Assembly (NCBI RefSeq): GCF_002775205.1 | Contig: NC_036445.1 | Span: 23,106,953-23,170,952, forward strand | Origin: Xiphophorus maculatus | Taxonomy: Eukaryota > Chordata > Actinopteri > Cyprinodontiformes > Poeciliidae | Direction of reading: 5' to 3' | DNA: 64,000 bases | Shown here: piece after piece, positions 25,901-37,600 of the stretch | Layout: each line of letters opens with the position of its first letter | Position numbering within the stretch: position 1 is the stretch's first letter | Program-made: the position numbers and the translations under genes | The notes under the pieces: model-generated | Told to the model about the DNA's origin: nothing | The model's database searches: none | The model's input: the letters and a program-made list of their open reading frames with translations, nothing else

Positions 25901-26118
25901 AGGCGCTGGTCGGCAGCGAGGCCTGCGCCGTGGTGCTGCCGCCGCCCCCCCTGAATCAGGCCTCCCTGGACGACAGCTCGCGCTCCTTCCCCAGCCCCCC
26001 CAAGCCCACCGACGCCATGTTCTGGGAGGGACACTCCAATGGATCCAATTCGTCATCGTCACTGGGAAACTTCACTCCAATGAGCCCCCCCAGTGCTGAG
26101 TGGGCCAAGCCGTATTGA
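16701..26118 (+). CDS. azi2: 5-azacytidine-induced protein 2 (NAP1), TBK1/IKK-epsilon adaptor; 7 coding exons
   Basis: Joined coding exons 16701-16919, 18227-18343, 18581-18680, 19327-19460, 19856-19920, 23360-23484 and 25688-26118 give 396 residues; the human protein is 392. All introns are GT-AG and phases agree. The start is supported by an in-frame TAA at 16677. Residues 1-190 contain the family N-terminus (DDDICILKHE, then SHFALVTAYEDIKKRL) and heptad-rich coiled coil (KKRVKQLEEK; LLTEQLQAKELELLQLRSEM). Residues about 213-250 (ERNVQQTYAALCCEVTRLQS onward to IRKLRPL) correspond to the TBK1-binding domain. The C-terminus is proline-rich and keeps the SFPSPPKP motif. AZI2 is known as a cytosolic scaffold that activates TBK1/IKBKE for interferon and NF-kB signalling. 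The paralogue TBKBP1 was considered: the N-terminus, length, lack of a terminal zinc finger and cmc1 linkage all favour azi2. Confidence 0.93.
16920..18226 (+). other. azi2 intron 1 with nested repeats
   Basis: Holds an antisense Tc1-like relic (17110-17800) interrupted by a dispersed repeat (about 17383-17640). The 37-bp block at 17641-17677 is a near copy (35/37) of 16329-16365, upstream of the coding exon. Confidence 0.6.
17110..17800 (-). mobile_element. Tc1-like transposon relic, antisense, interrupted
   Basis: On the minus strand, pieces of a Tc1-type transposase are recognisable: the CTGAGCAGAGCACCTTCCTCC region (17198-17220), the CTCTGCAACTCCTCCAGAGT region (17331-17350) and, after an insertion, CTCCACAACATTATCCCTGA (17720-17739), which lies near the transposase start. 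Frames are broken throughout. The 17383-17640 insert begins with ATTTATAAAGCACTTTACAT, itself a common fish dispersed repeat. Confidence 0.6.
18227..18343 (+). CDS. azi2: azi2 coding exon 2
   Basis: Acceptor CACTGTAG before CTCTTCAGG; donor CTG/GTTTGT. 117 nt, phase 0 at both ends. Encodes residues 74-112 (VNKAFSAYRGIYIEKEDLQM), matching the VNKAYHAYREVCIDRDNL segment of human AZI2. Confidence 0.9.
18581..18680 (+). CDS. azi2: azi2 coding exon 3
   Basis: Acceptor TGTGTCAG; donor CAAG/GTACAG, leaving one nucleotide over. Residues 113-145, a continuous coiled coil (LLTEQLQAKELELLQLRSEM). Confidence 0.92.
19327..19460 (+). CDS. azi2: azi2 coding exon 4
   Basis: Acceptor TATTTCCAG; donor CACG/GTGAGT. 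Completes the split Val codon and encodes residues 146-190 (VMKSLNSPQDFWQMERV then LQIRKLQEDLDRI), the counterpart of human VMRNLNPPSSNWEVEKL. Confidence 0.92.
19856..19920 (+). CDS. azi2: azi2 coding exon 5
   Basis: Acceptor TGTGTTTCAG; donor TCGAG/GTAGTG. 65 nt; residues 191-211 (EESQGLNGPDLNQTCDGKHS), a hydrophilic linker between the coiled coil and the TBK1-binding domain. The least conserved exon, but phase and splice signals fit on both sides. Confidence 0.8.
20100..20335. mobile_element. Scrambled Tc1-like relic
   Basis: CCTGTTTCACCGTTAAAATG (near 20111) resembles antisense transposase of the family, whereas CTAAGGGGTATGAAGACTTT (near 20306) is a family terminal repeat. The pieces are in mixed order, so this is an old rearranged copy. 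Confidence 0.45.
21615..21652. repeat. Interleaved inverted repeats (two alternative hairpins)
   Basis: ACTTTCGTGTAC (21615-21626) pairs perfectly with 21631-21642 across TTTT. ACTTTTGTACAC (21625-21636) pairs perfectly with 21641-21652 across GAAA. The two 12-bp stems share their middle arm, so only one can form at a time. Confidence 0.8.
23360..23484 (+). CDS. azi2: azi2 coding exon 6 (TBK1-binding domain)
   Basis: Acceptor GATCCGCAG; donor CCAG/GTGAGC. Residues 212-253 (NVQQTYAALCCEVTRLQSEM and SSLIRKLRPLIG). Aligns with the human NMQHAYWELKREMSNLHL...LLRKL helix, the known TBK1/IKK-epsilon binding module of NAP1, TANK and TBKBP1. Confidence 0.9.
23485..25687 (+). other. azi2 intron 6 (2.2 kb)
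   Basis: A short CA run sits just inside the donor (23491-23510). No ORF, transposon or hairpin of note was recognised in the rest. Confidence 0.55.
25688..26118 (+). CDS. azi2: azi2 coding exon 7 (proline-rich C-terminus and stop)
   Basis: Acceptor CCCTCCAG. Residues 254-396, ending EWAKPY then TGA at 26116-26118. Much richer in G+C than the rest of the gene. Proline runs (APGPRPPSAPPVPSCSGRP) and the conserved SFPSPPKP motif near residue 353 mark it as the family C-terminal region. Long antisense frames here are by-products of the G+C bias. Confidence 0.9.
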
Positions 26119-29041
26119 TTAGACCGACGAGTAATAACAGGGCGGAAACAACAAAGGAACCTTCGAAGTCTCCAGCTCGGCCACACAGCTACCACCTAAC
26201 CTGCCTTAAGCTAATTTAGCCACTCGTTGGTGGTGAACTGGTTTGGACCTGCTTCTTGTGGGAACCGAATAAGGCCAATAAGGAGGTCCTTTTTAAGGTA
26301 AAAACTGTCAACTCCACACGCCGCATCGGTGAACTTATCCAACTTTACAGAGAAACATCCGACCCTTAAAAGAATCCAACTCATATCTCCATTTGTATGT
26401 GTCCTTGTACGCACATGCATTAGTGTGTGCAAGCATGCATATAGGCAGTTTAATTTGAGTGTTTGTGGGTGTAAATGCACATAAAACAGCGTGCCTGTGA
26501 ATGCAGAAACGGTGTGTGTGTGTGTGTGTGTGTGAGCCTCTTCCGCCTGCCTTTTTCATCGTAATAAACCTGATAGGGCTCAGAGGGGCCTCATTTCTCC
26601 ACACATCATGGTCCCGGATCACTAGAGCCACAACACTGTAGTGGAGTTTGTATAATTGTACCTCCGCAATGCAATTTCTTTTCTTTTTTTTTTTTTATAC
26701 ATTGGATCAATGTAAATTGTACAAGGTATGTAGCCCCTGTTCGTCTCATCGTGTTATGGAGATGTGTAGGAATGAAGGCTTTTGTACAGTGATGAAGACG
26801 GACATATAAGAGCAAATGTAGATTTTTTTTTGTTCCAAATTTCAGCAGCTACCAAATTAAAACTGACCTATTTGAATTCAAAAATTACTTTTCATTTAAG
26901 GCCTTAACGTCATATTTTGAATTTCTGCTTGTGGGCACTGATCTCTCTGGAGATTTTACGTATCAAGAGATTTTAAGTATCATGTTTCATCAACCTGCCT
27001 CCTTAAATTCGCCTGTGATTATTTTATTGAAAGAGAACTTGATGGGGTGGAGTTCTTGGTTGTACCTCGAATGTGCATCTCTGTTTGGTTGGCCGCTAAA
27101 GACCCATACACTCCTCTTCAGTTTTAAAGGGCAAATATCATTTTTACAACTTTTCAATTGTGTTCAAGTTTATAGATCATAATATGAACAGTAGTGCTAA
27201 GCTCAAGGCATCCAAGAAGGGGACCAAAAGTTGCCGGAGAGTGAATGCTGTACATTTATTTTCAGTACAAAAGTAGTTATAGTGAAGGCTGCAGCTTGGT
27301 TTTAACTTCATGAAGTGATTCGTGTGTTTATCTAAGTGAGTGAGGAGGAAGTCAAGACAAACGTCCTCTGAAAGCACTAGCTTGAAGACCTATCCAACAC
27401 TGTTGCATTCTTGATCCAGGTGGAAAGTAGCGGAGAACATTTATTTGAGTACTATACTTAAGTACATTTTTGTCCACCATTGCTTGTAATCCACCACAGT
27501 GGCAGATGACCTCTGATTAAACTGTAACTTGAAACACTAAAATTCTGGGAGCATTAAGATTAATTTGATGGCTAGTTGTGAGATAATTGTTTCCATCAAC
27601 CTTGTAAGTCTTGTTTTGCAAAGGAAGCGCCATTATGTCACAATAGCCTGCTTTATTGTAGCGAGGTCTGTCTGTGCAGTTCTCATTTTTCTCCACATAA
27701 TCAGTCAGCTTTACTGTTGAGAGTTTTACCTCACTACATGTATGAGCCAATTGTGTGAGGACACAGTTTGCAGCTAAGGCTAATTATCACGGCTAAACAT
27801 GCTAGGGGATATCTCTGGACAAAACGGTTATTGATTTCAAATTATTTGCCAGCATTAACAGATCATAATATGTCATCTTACACAAAGTGTAAGATTTTCT
27901 ATTCAGGAAAGCATTTCCCAAATCCTGTAAACTTTATGCTCACAAATAACAGCTGTGGTCACTGTGGTGGTTTGTCTGCTTACTCTCTTCTGTCAGGTTT
28001 TTTTTTGTTGTTGTTCCTAGCTCTATTTCCAATATGCCAATATTTTCCAAATCCTGGGTCAACAGAGAGACTTCTTGATGTTTACTTCCACTTAGCTCAT
28101 TCATCGATGCATAGATGAACTTTGTAGAGTGCTCTCTCAATGTTTTTCTGTGTTGCCAATAAGTGGTTGCTTATCTATTCCACATATTTCTTCTTGAAAG
28201 GTATTTTTGTAACAAGAAATCACTCTGGTTTTCTTTACCCAACAGCAACCCTTCATACAATGTTCATCATCCGCGTGTGGCTCTCAATTCCTGCTTAAAA
28301 GAAAGGGGAGACTACAGTCTTTTCTTTTTGTTTTGTTTTCAAAGATGCCTTTAAAACAATCTGCTTTGAAAAAGCTGTTTTATTGTATTTTTCCACTTTC
28401 AGTTTTTAATTTTATGACTCTTAAATATGATATTTGCCCTTTAACATCTGAGACAAGCTTTGTGAATATTATGAAAGTGTATCTAATCTTTGCACTGTGC
28501 CCTTGTTAATGTTCCTGTTAAATTAAGAGAAGTGTGGAGGCGATTTCTATGAGGCAAGTCTAAAACAGGTGTACAAATGCAGACGTGGGAGAGCACAAGA
28601 AACAGAATGTGCATATCTGTATAAATGTAAATGGTGGGCTTCAGTACTTTGCCAAATGTGATTCTGCACTTCATTTTTTTTCGTATCATTTTTCCTCCCT
28701 GGACACCAAGACCTCTGATTTGATTGAGAGCCGTCTGTGATGGTGGAAAGACAATTACTTAATAACCTTAAGAAATGTGAGCTGGGACTTGGAAAATAGG
28801 GTGCACAAAACCCCATGGTCGTTAAAATTTTTGCTTTTGTTTTGTTTTTTTTGTGCAATTTTCTTCAATCAGTTTCAAAACGTTTTTTTTTCTTAAATTT
28901 TTATTGAAATGTTGTTTTACAGCTGGACTTTCATACTTCTCGAAACAATTTGCAAACCAAAATGCAATGTATAGTAGATATGGATTATATTTTAGACTTT
29001 CCACACTTCAGACTGTTTGTAAATATGATTACATAAATAAA
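26119..29041 (+). other. azi2: azi2 3' UTR and downstream region
   Basis: No coding potential. AATAAA at 26563-26568 and 29036-29041 are the clearest + strand polyadenylation signals; use of the second would give a 2.9-kb 3' UTR, which is plausible but unproven. A GT microsatellite lies at 26512-26534. Confidence 0.45.
26512..26534. repeat. (GT)n microsatellite
   Basis: About 11 uninterrupted GT units within the likely azi2 3' UTR. Confidence 0.9.
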
Positions 29042-29349
29042 TGAATGAAAGCTACCCACTGTGTGCTGCTCTCTGTTCCTATCTGCCGGCATTAGTGAGT
29101 TAAGATACTACAGTGCTAAAAATGTATAGGCTTTACGAATTGCATGCTGCTCTATAAACATTGAAGAAACTCTTAGCAAATCCTTGCATTTCTAAAATAT
29201 GACTGTAAGAAATGGAAAATTTCACACACGTGTTTTTTTTGTTGTTTTTTCGGGTCCCATTTTCTAAATTCACATGTAGCCACTTGCTGTTTCTTGCCGG
29301 AAACGAGGTATTTCGACATGCCACTTTTGAAGATGTGCTAATATGGACA

Positions 29350-30110
29350 CATAGCACCTATAACACATCAAAGATATGTTCAGTGCTTTGTAAAAGCATT
29401 AATACCCAGAGGCACACATGTTGCAACCACAAACTTCAGTGTACTGCAATTTTCATGCATTTGTACTGAACCCCTTGCCCCGTTGCTAGGAGCTACAAGG
29501 TTTCCAGGTAATATCTACTCGCTTTACAGAGAGAGTGAAAGTTTGCCCACTCATCTTTGCAAAACTGCTCACCCTCAGTCAGCGTGTTGGTAAATAGCAA
29601 TGTTTAACTCTTAATTCTTAATTGAATTTAGCTCTTGGCTTCTAATGCATGCACAGGCTTTGATCTAAAGTCAACCACTCTGTTCTAATTTTGTCTAATT
29701 AGGAACAAGCATACCCTAAAAATGTACCCTCTGTGCTCAAAGATATTTGCTTCCTAGATTTTCCTGTATGTAGTTCTATCCATCAAAAAAAAAAACTTCC
29801 CCAGAGCATGACGCTACAGCCACCATGGTTTATTATAGACATTTTGTGTTCAGGGTGATGTGGAGGGTTAGTTTCTATTATGACTTTCTTTTTACAACTT
29901 AAAATCAGGGCAATAAACGGTCATCATTTGTACATCTTCTCCCACCCGTCCCTTAAATCTCTGCAGCTCATCCAGTTACCATAAATGTCTTAGAAATAGC
30001 AAATCAATATAGATGGACGTTCAAGTCTCGGTAGGTTTGCAATTTTGCCATCCTCTTTCCATTTTGAACAGCACTTGCCAAGCTGTAAAGTTTTACCTTT
30101 TGCATTACGT
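29350..30110 (-). mobile_element. Tc1-like transposon relic, antisense, near full length
   Basis: Starting with a terminal-type sequence near 29378 (TTCAGTGCTTTGTAAAAGCA), the minus strand carries transposase pieces in order: TTTGCCCACTCATCTTTGCA (29543), CCCCAGAGCATGACGCTACA (29801), CTCTGCAGCTCATCCAGTTA (29960) and GGTAGGTTTGCAATTTTGCC (30030). Many stops and indels make it inactive. It lies between the convergent azi2 and cmc1 3' ends. Confidence 0.65.
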
Positions 30111-30979
30111 CACACCATGACATATCACAAGAGTGATGTATAGAGCTGGATGGAAAGGGAAACTACAGGTAGTGACTGCTTTAGAGAGCAGTAGCATGTA
30201 GTGATATTCCTGTGTCTGATAAAACACAAAACCTACAGCCAGGGAAGTTTGTGCTTGTTGTAGTGTTAAGTTGTGGGAAGATTCAAGTAATTAAAATCAT
30301 AACTATTCCACTCATATGAACTTTGTGATTCAGCCAAAATGCTCAGTCACGCTTAGCTTTATCTTAGGTAAACAGTGACTCACAGTAAAAAAACAGTGAC
30401 TCACACCAAAAATAATGTTCAATCAATCTTTTTTTTTCTAATTTAAAATGTAAAAATTTAAAAATCAGATTGTTAATGGAAATTGAAACGTGATTAGTAC
30501 CTTGGTGTCTTCAATTCCAAATAATCGTCCTCTCTGGTATTGTCTTTCTTTTGGCCCATTCAGGGCATTGACCGTTTAAGAGAATTATCTCAACATTTTT
30601 TAAACAAATAAAACCCAACATTGTTTAAATGGTCATATTTAAAAATATCTCTACCTATAATCTAATTTTATTGACATTTCACGGGACTTGGTTTTAAAGG
30701 AATGGCAGATAATCAGTTGAACTTTTATTCCTCGGAGTGCACTGTTCATTATGCAACACCTGCTCAAATCACAATATTTAATTAAAACAATTGTATATAA
30801 AACTGAAAAAAATTTAATTGTGTGGACTCTTTTCACGTCGACTTTACAATGAGTGTTGCATGCAAGACACTTTTCATTTAAAGCCATTTCTTTTTACCAG
30901 ACATTTCTACAGTACTCTTAAATAAATTACAATCTTATCAAATCGGCTGACATGTCTTTTTGAAGCACTATCAAAAGCC

Positions 30980-31523
30980 ACAGTTTATTTTTATTTATTT
31001 TTAATTCTGGCAACTATTTTTTCCTGTATTGAAAACAAATTATGTGCAACGTCACATAATTACAAGTGGTTGTTTCAAGCTTTTCTCTTTGTAACATTCA
31101 AATATTTTTCTGATTCTTCAAAAAGCAACACAATGTCTTGCGCTGATGACAAAGCAAAAACAACAAACAGAGACATTGATACAACTGATCCAGTCGAATT
31201 AGCACATATGCAGCACTTTAACCTGGATATGCAACATCCAGGTTAAAATGCTGCAGTCCCAGAAATTCCTCAGGACTGATCCTGTGTAGTCATTTTTTTC
31301 TACATACTTCACCTATGACTCATTATACACATGGACTGGACAATAAACAAGATCATTTGAATTAAAGTCCAATACTGCAAACCAAAGAAATGGTAAATAT
31401 GCCAAAGATTTTCACACAATGCAGTCTTGTAGTGAGTATGACTGGTAAACTTGGCCGAACTGCCTCCAGAATTCCTGGAGTCTGGGCGCCCAGAAGAAAG
31501 ACACGTAGTTATCATTTTGATTG
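30980..31523 (-). other. cmc1: cmc1 3' UTR (predicted)
   Basis: Downstream of the cmc1 stop on the minus strand. The nearest clear minus-strand AATAAA is at 30984-30989, giving about 540 nt of 3' UTR. It contains the 20-bp hairpin at 31209-31255. Confidence 0.4.
31209..31255. repeat. 20-bp inverted repeat (one mismatch), 7-nt loop
   Basis: TGCAGCACTTTAACCTGGAT (31209-31228) pairs with 31236-31255 at 19 of 20 positions, with loop ATGCAAC. It falls in the predicted cmc1 3' UTR. Confidence 0.8.
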
Positions 31524-31644
31524 TTACATGCTGGTTGGAAGTTTCTGGGTCCTGTTCTTGGCCGGTATCCCCGTCTTCTGAAATTCCAGTTTTTCTTGGA
31601 TGTACAGTCGTTTGCACTCTTCGAAAAACGCCGGATCCTGGTAG
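31524..31644 (-). CDS. cmc1: cmc1 coding exon 4
   Basis: Acceptor CCGCCAG before CTACCAGG (minus strand). Encodes residues 68-107, DPAFFEECKRLYIQEKLEFQ to the conserved LPTSM end and TAA. Confidence 0.95.
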
Positions 31645-34600
31645 CTGGCGGAGAATAGAAGGTACAGAGTCACAGCTATTGGACAAGTTTGGGAATGATG
31701 AGACTGGATGGGGAACAGTGATTGTATGTAGAAGAAAATCAGAAAGCCTGAATCAGAGCTATTGGCAGCATTTGCGTGCGGTGCTGTGACACCTTGGGGT
31801 GCGAGAACTGAGAGGTGTAGAAAGTTGTGCAAAAATACTCACTGTTGTGTCAGGCATTCCTTCAGGGCTGAGTTTTCTTCTCGACACTTAAACACCATAA
31901 GGAAGCCGGACTCTTTGCAGCAGCTGTTGAAGGCTGGATGGAAAGAAAACAGGAAAGCGTCAATTCTCAGTTCAGTTCTGATCAATGACCCAGAGGAAAC
32001 TACTTTGTTATTCAACCAAAGCACCAAAATCAACCAATTGCATACAGTCTGATGCACTTTTCTTACTTCATTAAAAATCATATAATCAAGCATTTTCGTC
32101 ATTTGATCCAAGACAACATCTATCCAAGAATCTGTAGCAAATTTTTCCCTCTTTCACATTACAATCCTTGGAACACAAATTTAAAAAAAAAACCCACAGA
32201 ATTGACAGCTCAGACTTTACAGAAAACTAGTGCATCTTTTATAAAAATGTATGAATTCATGATTAAAAGGGCCACTTTTTAGAAGTTAGATGCCATCTGC
32301 ATGAACAAGTTAACTAAAGTGACTTTAGGTTGTATAGTGATGTAGAACAGAAGTCAATACAATTTCACACCTTCGCAACTCTTAAAATCTGTAATTGTGA
32401 GTCTTTTTAGACAAAATTAAACCACATCCTTAACACCTTCAGCAAGACGGGAAACTGTGTTAATCTGTACTCCAACATGTGCAAGTTAAACTACAAAAGA
32501 TCACAAAACAAACAAACAAAAAAAACAACAAAGATTATTACTGTTAAAAATATTTGCCCTCATGTGAATATGTATGATGGTGGAGGAACACCTTTCTCCA
32601 CACTTAATTAAATGCAACTCCTACAAAACATGCTGTGAGCTAAATTGTCTTGTCACATCAAAACAGACTGGAAGTAAGCTAGGTTTAGCATGTTAGACCA
32701 GCCAACTAATCCCAAAAAGTGTTCGAAATAGAAATAAAGATAACTTTTTCATTGTCATATGCTCAGAAAAACTCATGTGGGCGACGTAATTTGTACTCCA
32801 TAAGCTCCCTTCAACACCACTTTTACAAAAAAAAGTCACATAAATCAACAATAAATTAAAAAACACATTTGTCACAACCATTAAGAATTACACAAAAACT
32901 TAAATCACATTAAGTTTAGAGGCCCGATCGCCTGGGGATAAAAGACTGATAAAAACTGTTTCCGTAGCAGAACGGAACATTAGAGCCTTGTGTGAAGATA
33001 ATGGGCAAGTCTGAATTGGACACAAACACACTCTACAGACTACATTATCCTGGTTAAATGTTATAGGAACACAAAAGTCACTCCCCGTTACATGCTCATA
33101 ATTTTTACTAGAGCTGCAACTCTTGCGGGAAAGCTGTCTGCAAGACTGTTTTTCTAGGAGTTTTCAACCACTCTTCCAGTAGTGCATTTGTGAGGTCAGA
33201 CACTGATGTTGGACAAGATGCCCTGTCTCAATGCGACCAATCTCATTCATTCCTAAAACGTATTTTCAGATTATGGTTACACCAAACTCACTCATTCAGG
33301 TTTTTAGACTTCGATAGGACCGTACAATGCTACCTCCATATCATGGTGACAATATTCTTTGCAGTCAGCTAAGGCTTGTCTAGCAACAATATTTAGCATG
33401 TTGGTCGCCACAATTTCTATCAGATGCGGGACAGAGAATGTCCATCCTGCAAGCAACTGAATAAAGGATGCCTGCAAAATATCGCGTCCAACCTGTCCTT
33501 TGCAAATAGGGGTATTACACATATTAAAACCGTGTTGATTATGATTCAAAATATCATGCAGCTCTGACCCTCTCCCACCCATAATCAAGCAGCCCTACAT
33601 GACACTTTAGTGAGTCCTTCAGGGATGTACCACAGCTACTGTCACCCAACTCTCTACACACAGTAGCCGACTAGAAGGTGTGGAAGACTGAGTCTTCACC
33701 TTGTTAGCAAGTTTTCTCTCAGAGGTTTAATTGAAAGGGCCGCCCTCACATCTTATCGCTGACATCAGTATGGTTATCACAGATGTTGTCATTAGAATGC
33801 AAATGTAAAAACAGAAAAAAACCCTGAAAAACCAATTTAGAGAAGCAGAAGAGCGCGACTAATCTAATCAAGATCAAGCGGCGCCTTATCCCTGTCCCAT
33901 GGTACTGATGGAGACTGCAGAGGGTTGCCTCTCTGACCACACCGCAGCAGCTCTACCATCTGCAGAGCTGTGTGGCCAGTTTATTGTCAAAGGAAGCTGA
34001 TCTGAACAAATGCACCATAGGCAGCTTGGGTTGACATTTGTGTAGACAAAAAGAATACAAGTGGGGCAGTTAGTGTGAAGATTAATCAAATGGCATTTCT
34101 AAACTAAAGAGAAAAAGTGTTTTAAATGTGCTGCGTGAACTAAGCCTGAAAATAAGGTATAACTTTGATTTGTGTGCATTAATTTAGTAAGGAAGCAAGG
34201 TAGAGGATGTGTGATGCTGAGGACTGTTTTTTTTCCCTCAAAGGCTCTGGGACTTTTGTTAGAGTGCGTGGCATCCTGAGCTCTTTGAAAAGCCCCATGA
34301 TGATCTGTTTTCAGTTTACTGTCAGAGGGATTCAAAGAGAGCATGATGACACAGACACTAACAAGATTACCAACAAATCTGGAAGAGAAACAGGCCCACA
34401 GCATCACACATTATCTACCTTTTTTTACTCCCTTACTGAATAAATTAACGCAAGCAAAAGGTGTATTTTTTCTAAAAATGCTAGCATAAAAAATTAATTT
34501 TAAGTATTTTTTCTGAATATTTCGAGATTTCAAGGTTTTCTTCACCTGGACTGCCAATCTATGTAAAGGGTGCTACAAATGTGGGATTTTAATTTCAAAA

Positions 34601-37600
34601 AGGAAAGCTGATTATTCTTACCAACTTTTTTCTCAAAGTTTAAGATCTGAGATAAAATATGCAAGTAAGATACATTCAGGTTAGAGAGATCATCATAATT
34701 GTTACGCTAACCCTGAAAGAAGCTATTATTGTGTACTTCAGATGCTTTTTGGCATGAAGAGAGAACCGACATGAATCATCAACATCATGTCACGTTAGAC
34801 TGAGAAGAATCTGTACAGGTCAGTGGGACTCGTCTGAAGTGCAAGCTGCAGAGGCGTACACGCAGAGAAAGATAACACAGGAAAACATACTTGTTACTTG
34901 TGTTTTTCACCTTTTTTTGTATATCTCAAACAGACACATTCAGAGGCTCAGAGAAAACAAGACATAAAAAAAAAACACCCAAAAACAAGAGCACGAGAGG
35001 GCGGGGGCTGAAGGTGTGAAAAATGAGTGAGAAGAGAAGCCTGTAACGTAATGGGGGTTTCCACTACACACGCAGCCACTGACTGTCCCATCACCTCCGC
35101 CTGTGCATGTGCACGGACTCCCTCTGAGAGCAGCACCACGCCAGCTCATGCAGGCTGTCGTCGGATTTCTGCAAACCACAACCACTAAGGCATCAGGCTG
35201 ATGCGTCGCTGCAGTCAAGAGGGCACACGAGAGCAAGGCTGCGACCACGGTGTTTTTTTTATGCAGACGCAGTTTCAACAGCTGTCGAGTCAACTGGGAT
35301 AGGCTCTCAATTGACGGAGCTGAAGGCGACTTTGGATGCAGGTGCAGACAACGCCAGGAAAGAAAGAAAAAAGGGTTAAAAGTTCGACAAAGGGGAAAAA
35401 AAACAATATTAAAAAAAGATTAGGGAGGGACAGGAGATTACAATTATTTTTTTCACGAACAATGAATTGATTAAATCAAGCATGCAAAAGGTAGCTTACT
35501 GTTGAGATTTAACATGTTTTGGTGCCAAATGTGTGGATCAACCCCAGACAAAAAAAAAACAAAAACAGAAGGCAATGTGATGACGCTACATGAAGCTGAT
35601 GAGAGCTGTGGTGTCATTACTCAAAGTAAAACGAGGTCTGTACCAATGTGGGCTGAAAGGCCATTCAGCAAGAAAGAAGTCATTACTTAAAAAGTAACAG
35701 AAAATGCTTCAAACTCACCAAAAAGGTGGCAAATTTTGGACACAGGTCATTTGGTCTGATGAAGCTAAAGCATTAATTCAAGTGTTTGGCCATAAGTTTG
35801 ACCACAAACAGATTTTCCAATTGGACAATCATGCAAAGAATACCTCAAAAACAGATACAACAAAGCCTGCATTTTGGAGTGGCTATCACAAAGCCCTAAT
35901 CTCAGTCCCATGAAGAACGACCAGCAACCCTAACTCAGTTACAGCAGTTCTATCTGAACTCCAGCAAACTCTAGTGAGACAATTTTGGAAGGAGAACCCC
36001 AAGGACTAATGCAAGTAAAGTCTGTTTTTATTTTTGTATTTTTTTTTTTTCAGAAATGTCAAAACCATATGAACATCTAGTAGCTCAATTTACTTCTTTT
36101 TACAGGTTAACAGAGAATCAAAGCTCTCTTGAAGAAGACATTCAACACATTCCCCTTTAACATAAAAACTTATGTCTAAGCATATGTGTGCATTTGTTTA
36201 AAATGTAAAAGAGCACTGAGTGGTCAGTAAAACCAGAAGACATTTACCATTTTATTACTAATCCCAGCTACAAGTTTATCTGATCTTTCACCAGTTTGCA
36301 CAACAATTTCATCCTTTCAAATTTTAAAATTGTCCTTCTCAATAAATCTGTTGTTAAAATTATACCTACCTTTTGCAAATCAGTTTCTCCTAGTTCTTAA
36401 GCATTGTCAGAAATCACTGAGAGAAATAGTCACGTTAATGTCTAAAATAATGTATTTTAAACATAAGATACTTTTAAGATTTTGTATTACAGCATATTTC
36501 CATTGATTGTGGTTCTGATCTTTCAGTTGAACCATGATCAAACCAATTTAACTAAAGCTAAACACCTCTTTAGCTTTTCTACAGGACATTCTTAATCCAA
36601 ATGTTTTAATGTCACAGTAGGGGATTCTAAAGACAAATTATCCTACAAATAATGAAAAAAAAAACACTACACTAAAATTGGCTTAAGGTTTATGAAACAT
36701 GATACAGAGCCATTTCACAGATTTTGTTGCATCTGGACTAATTTGGCCAATAGCCTTTATTTCAAAATCTAAAGCTCTTGTACATGTCAATTACAAAATA
36801 GATGTAAATTATTTACCTACTCATCATTGGTCATCCAGTAAATTGACATACTCCGTGGTTAAAACTGACCATAGATACAGCTAAACTCACAATTATTTAT
36901 CCTTATGGAACATGTTTGTAATATTTTCATATTTATTCCAATGGGAATAATATTAACATTTGGCAGTGGTCCAGTTAGAGATCCAGACTTTATTCCAATA
37001 GTGATTTCATGCTAGAAGGTAAAGATTGTGCTGATTGGAATGTCTTGAGACCTCAATGACCTTGAGGTGACCAATTCATGACCAATTCTTCATTTCCAAA
37101 AATCCCAGTGGAGTCATGCAAAAAGCTGATCAGTAATTATAAAAAAAATTTCAATTGTCACTTAAGACCTTTCCATTTATTACTAAGATGGATATAAATC
37201 ATACCCAACATGTCTTTCTGTGTTAAAAAAAAAGGTTAATAATAAAAGAGAATTCACTTACAAAATACAACCTTTTGCAAAACATCCTATGTTTAGGGAG
37301 ATTTTGGTATCTTTTCAAATCAGAACCAAACATCTTGGATGAAAGAAAATAAATCTAGACCTAAATCTGTGAGGTGTATGAATATTTTTAGGTCAAACTA
37401 TACATAGATCAAAGAGCAATGATGGTTCTTAGTTATTTCCTGACTTGTTTTGAAGGTTATAAGAACTATGGTCTCCTCCTGGTTTAAAAGTACTTGATGG
37501 GATAAATTTTCAGGTGCAATGAGTACAACTGTGTTTGGGACTGTTTTATGAAAATAACTTTTGGTTTGGTTTTAGTGCATAAAAATGAGTTTTCTCTCTT

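Noticed and set aside
25626-26099. Antisense and out-of-frame ORFs over azi2 exon 7
   Set aside because: Shadow frames of a proline-rich, G+C-rich exon.
16701-26118. Calling the adaptor gene tbkbp1
   Set aside because: TBKBP1 has a longer serine/proline middle and a C-terminal zinc finger and sits beside TBX21. This protein has AZI2 length and segments.
31309-31789. ORFs on both strands around 31.3-31.8 kb as separate genes
   Set aside because: They are shadows of cmc1 exon 4 and adjacent intron.
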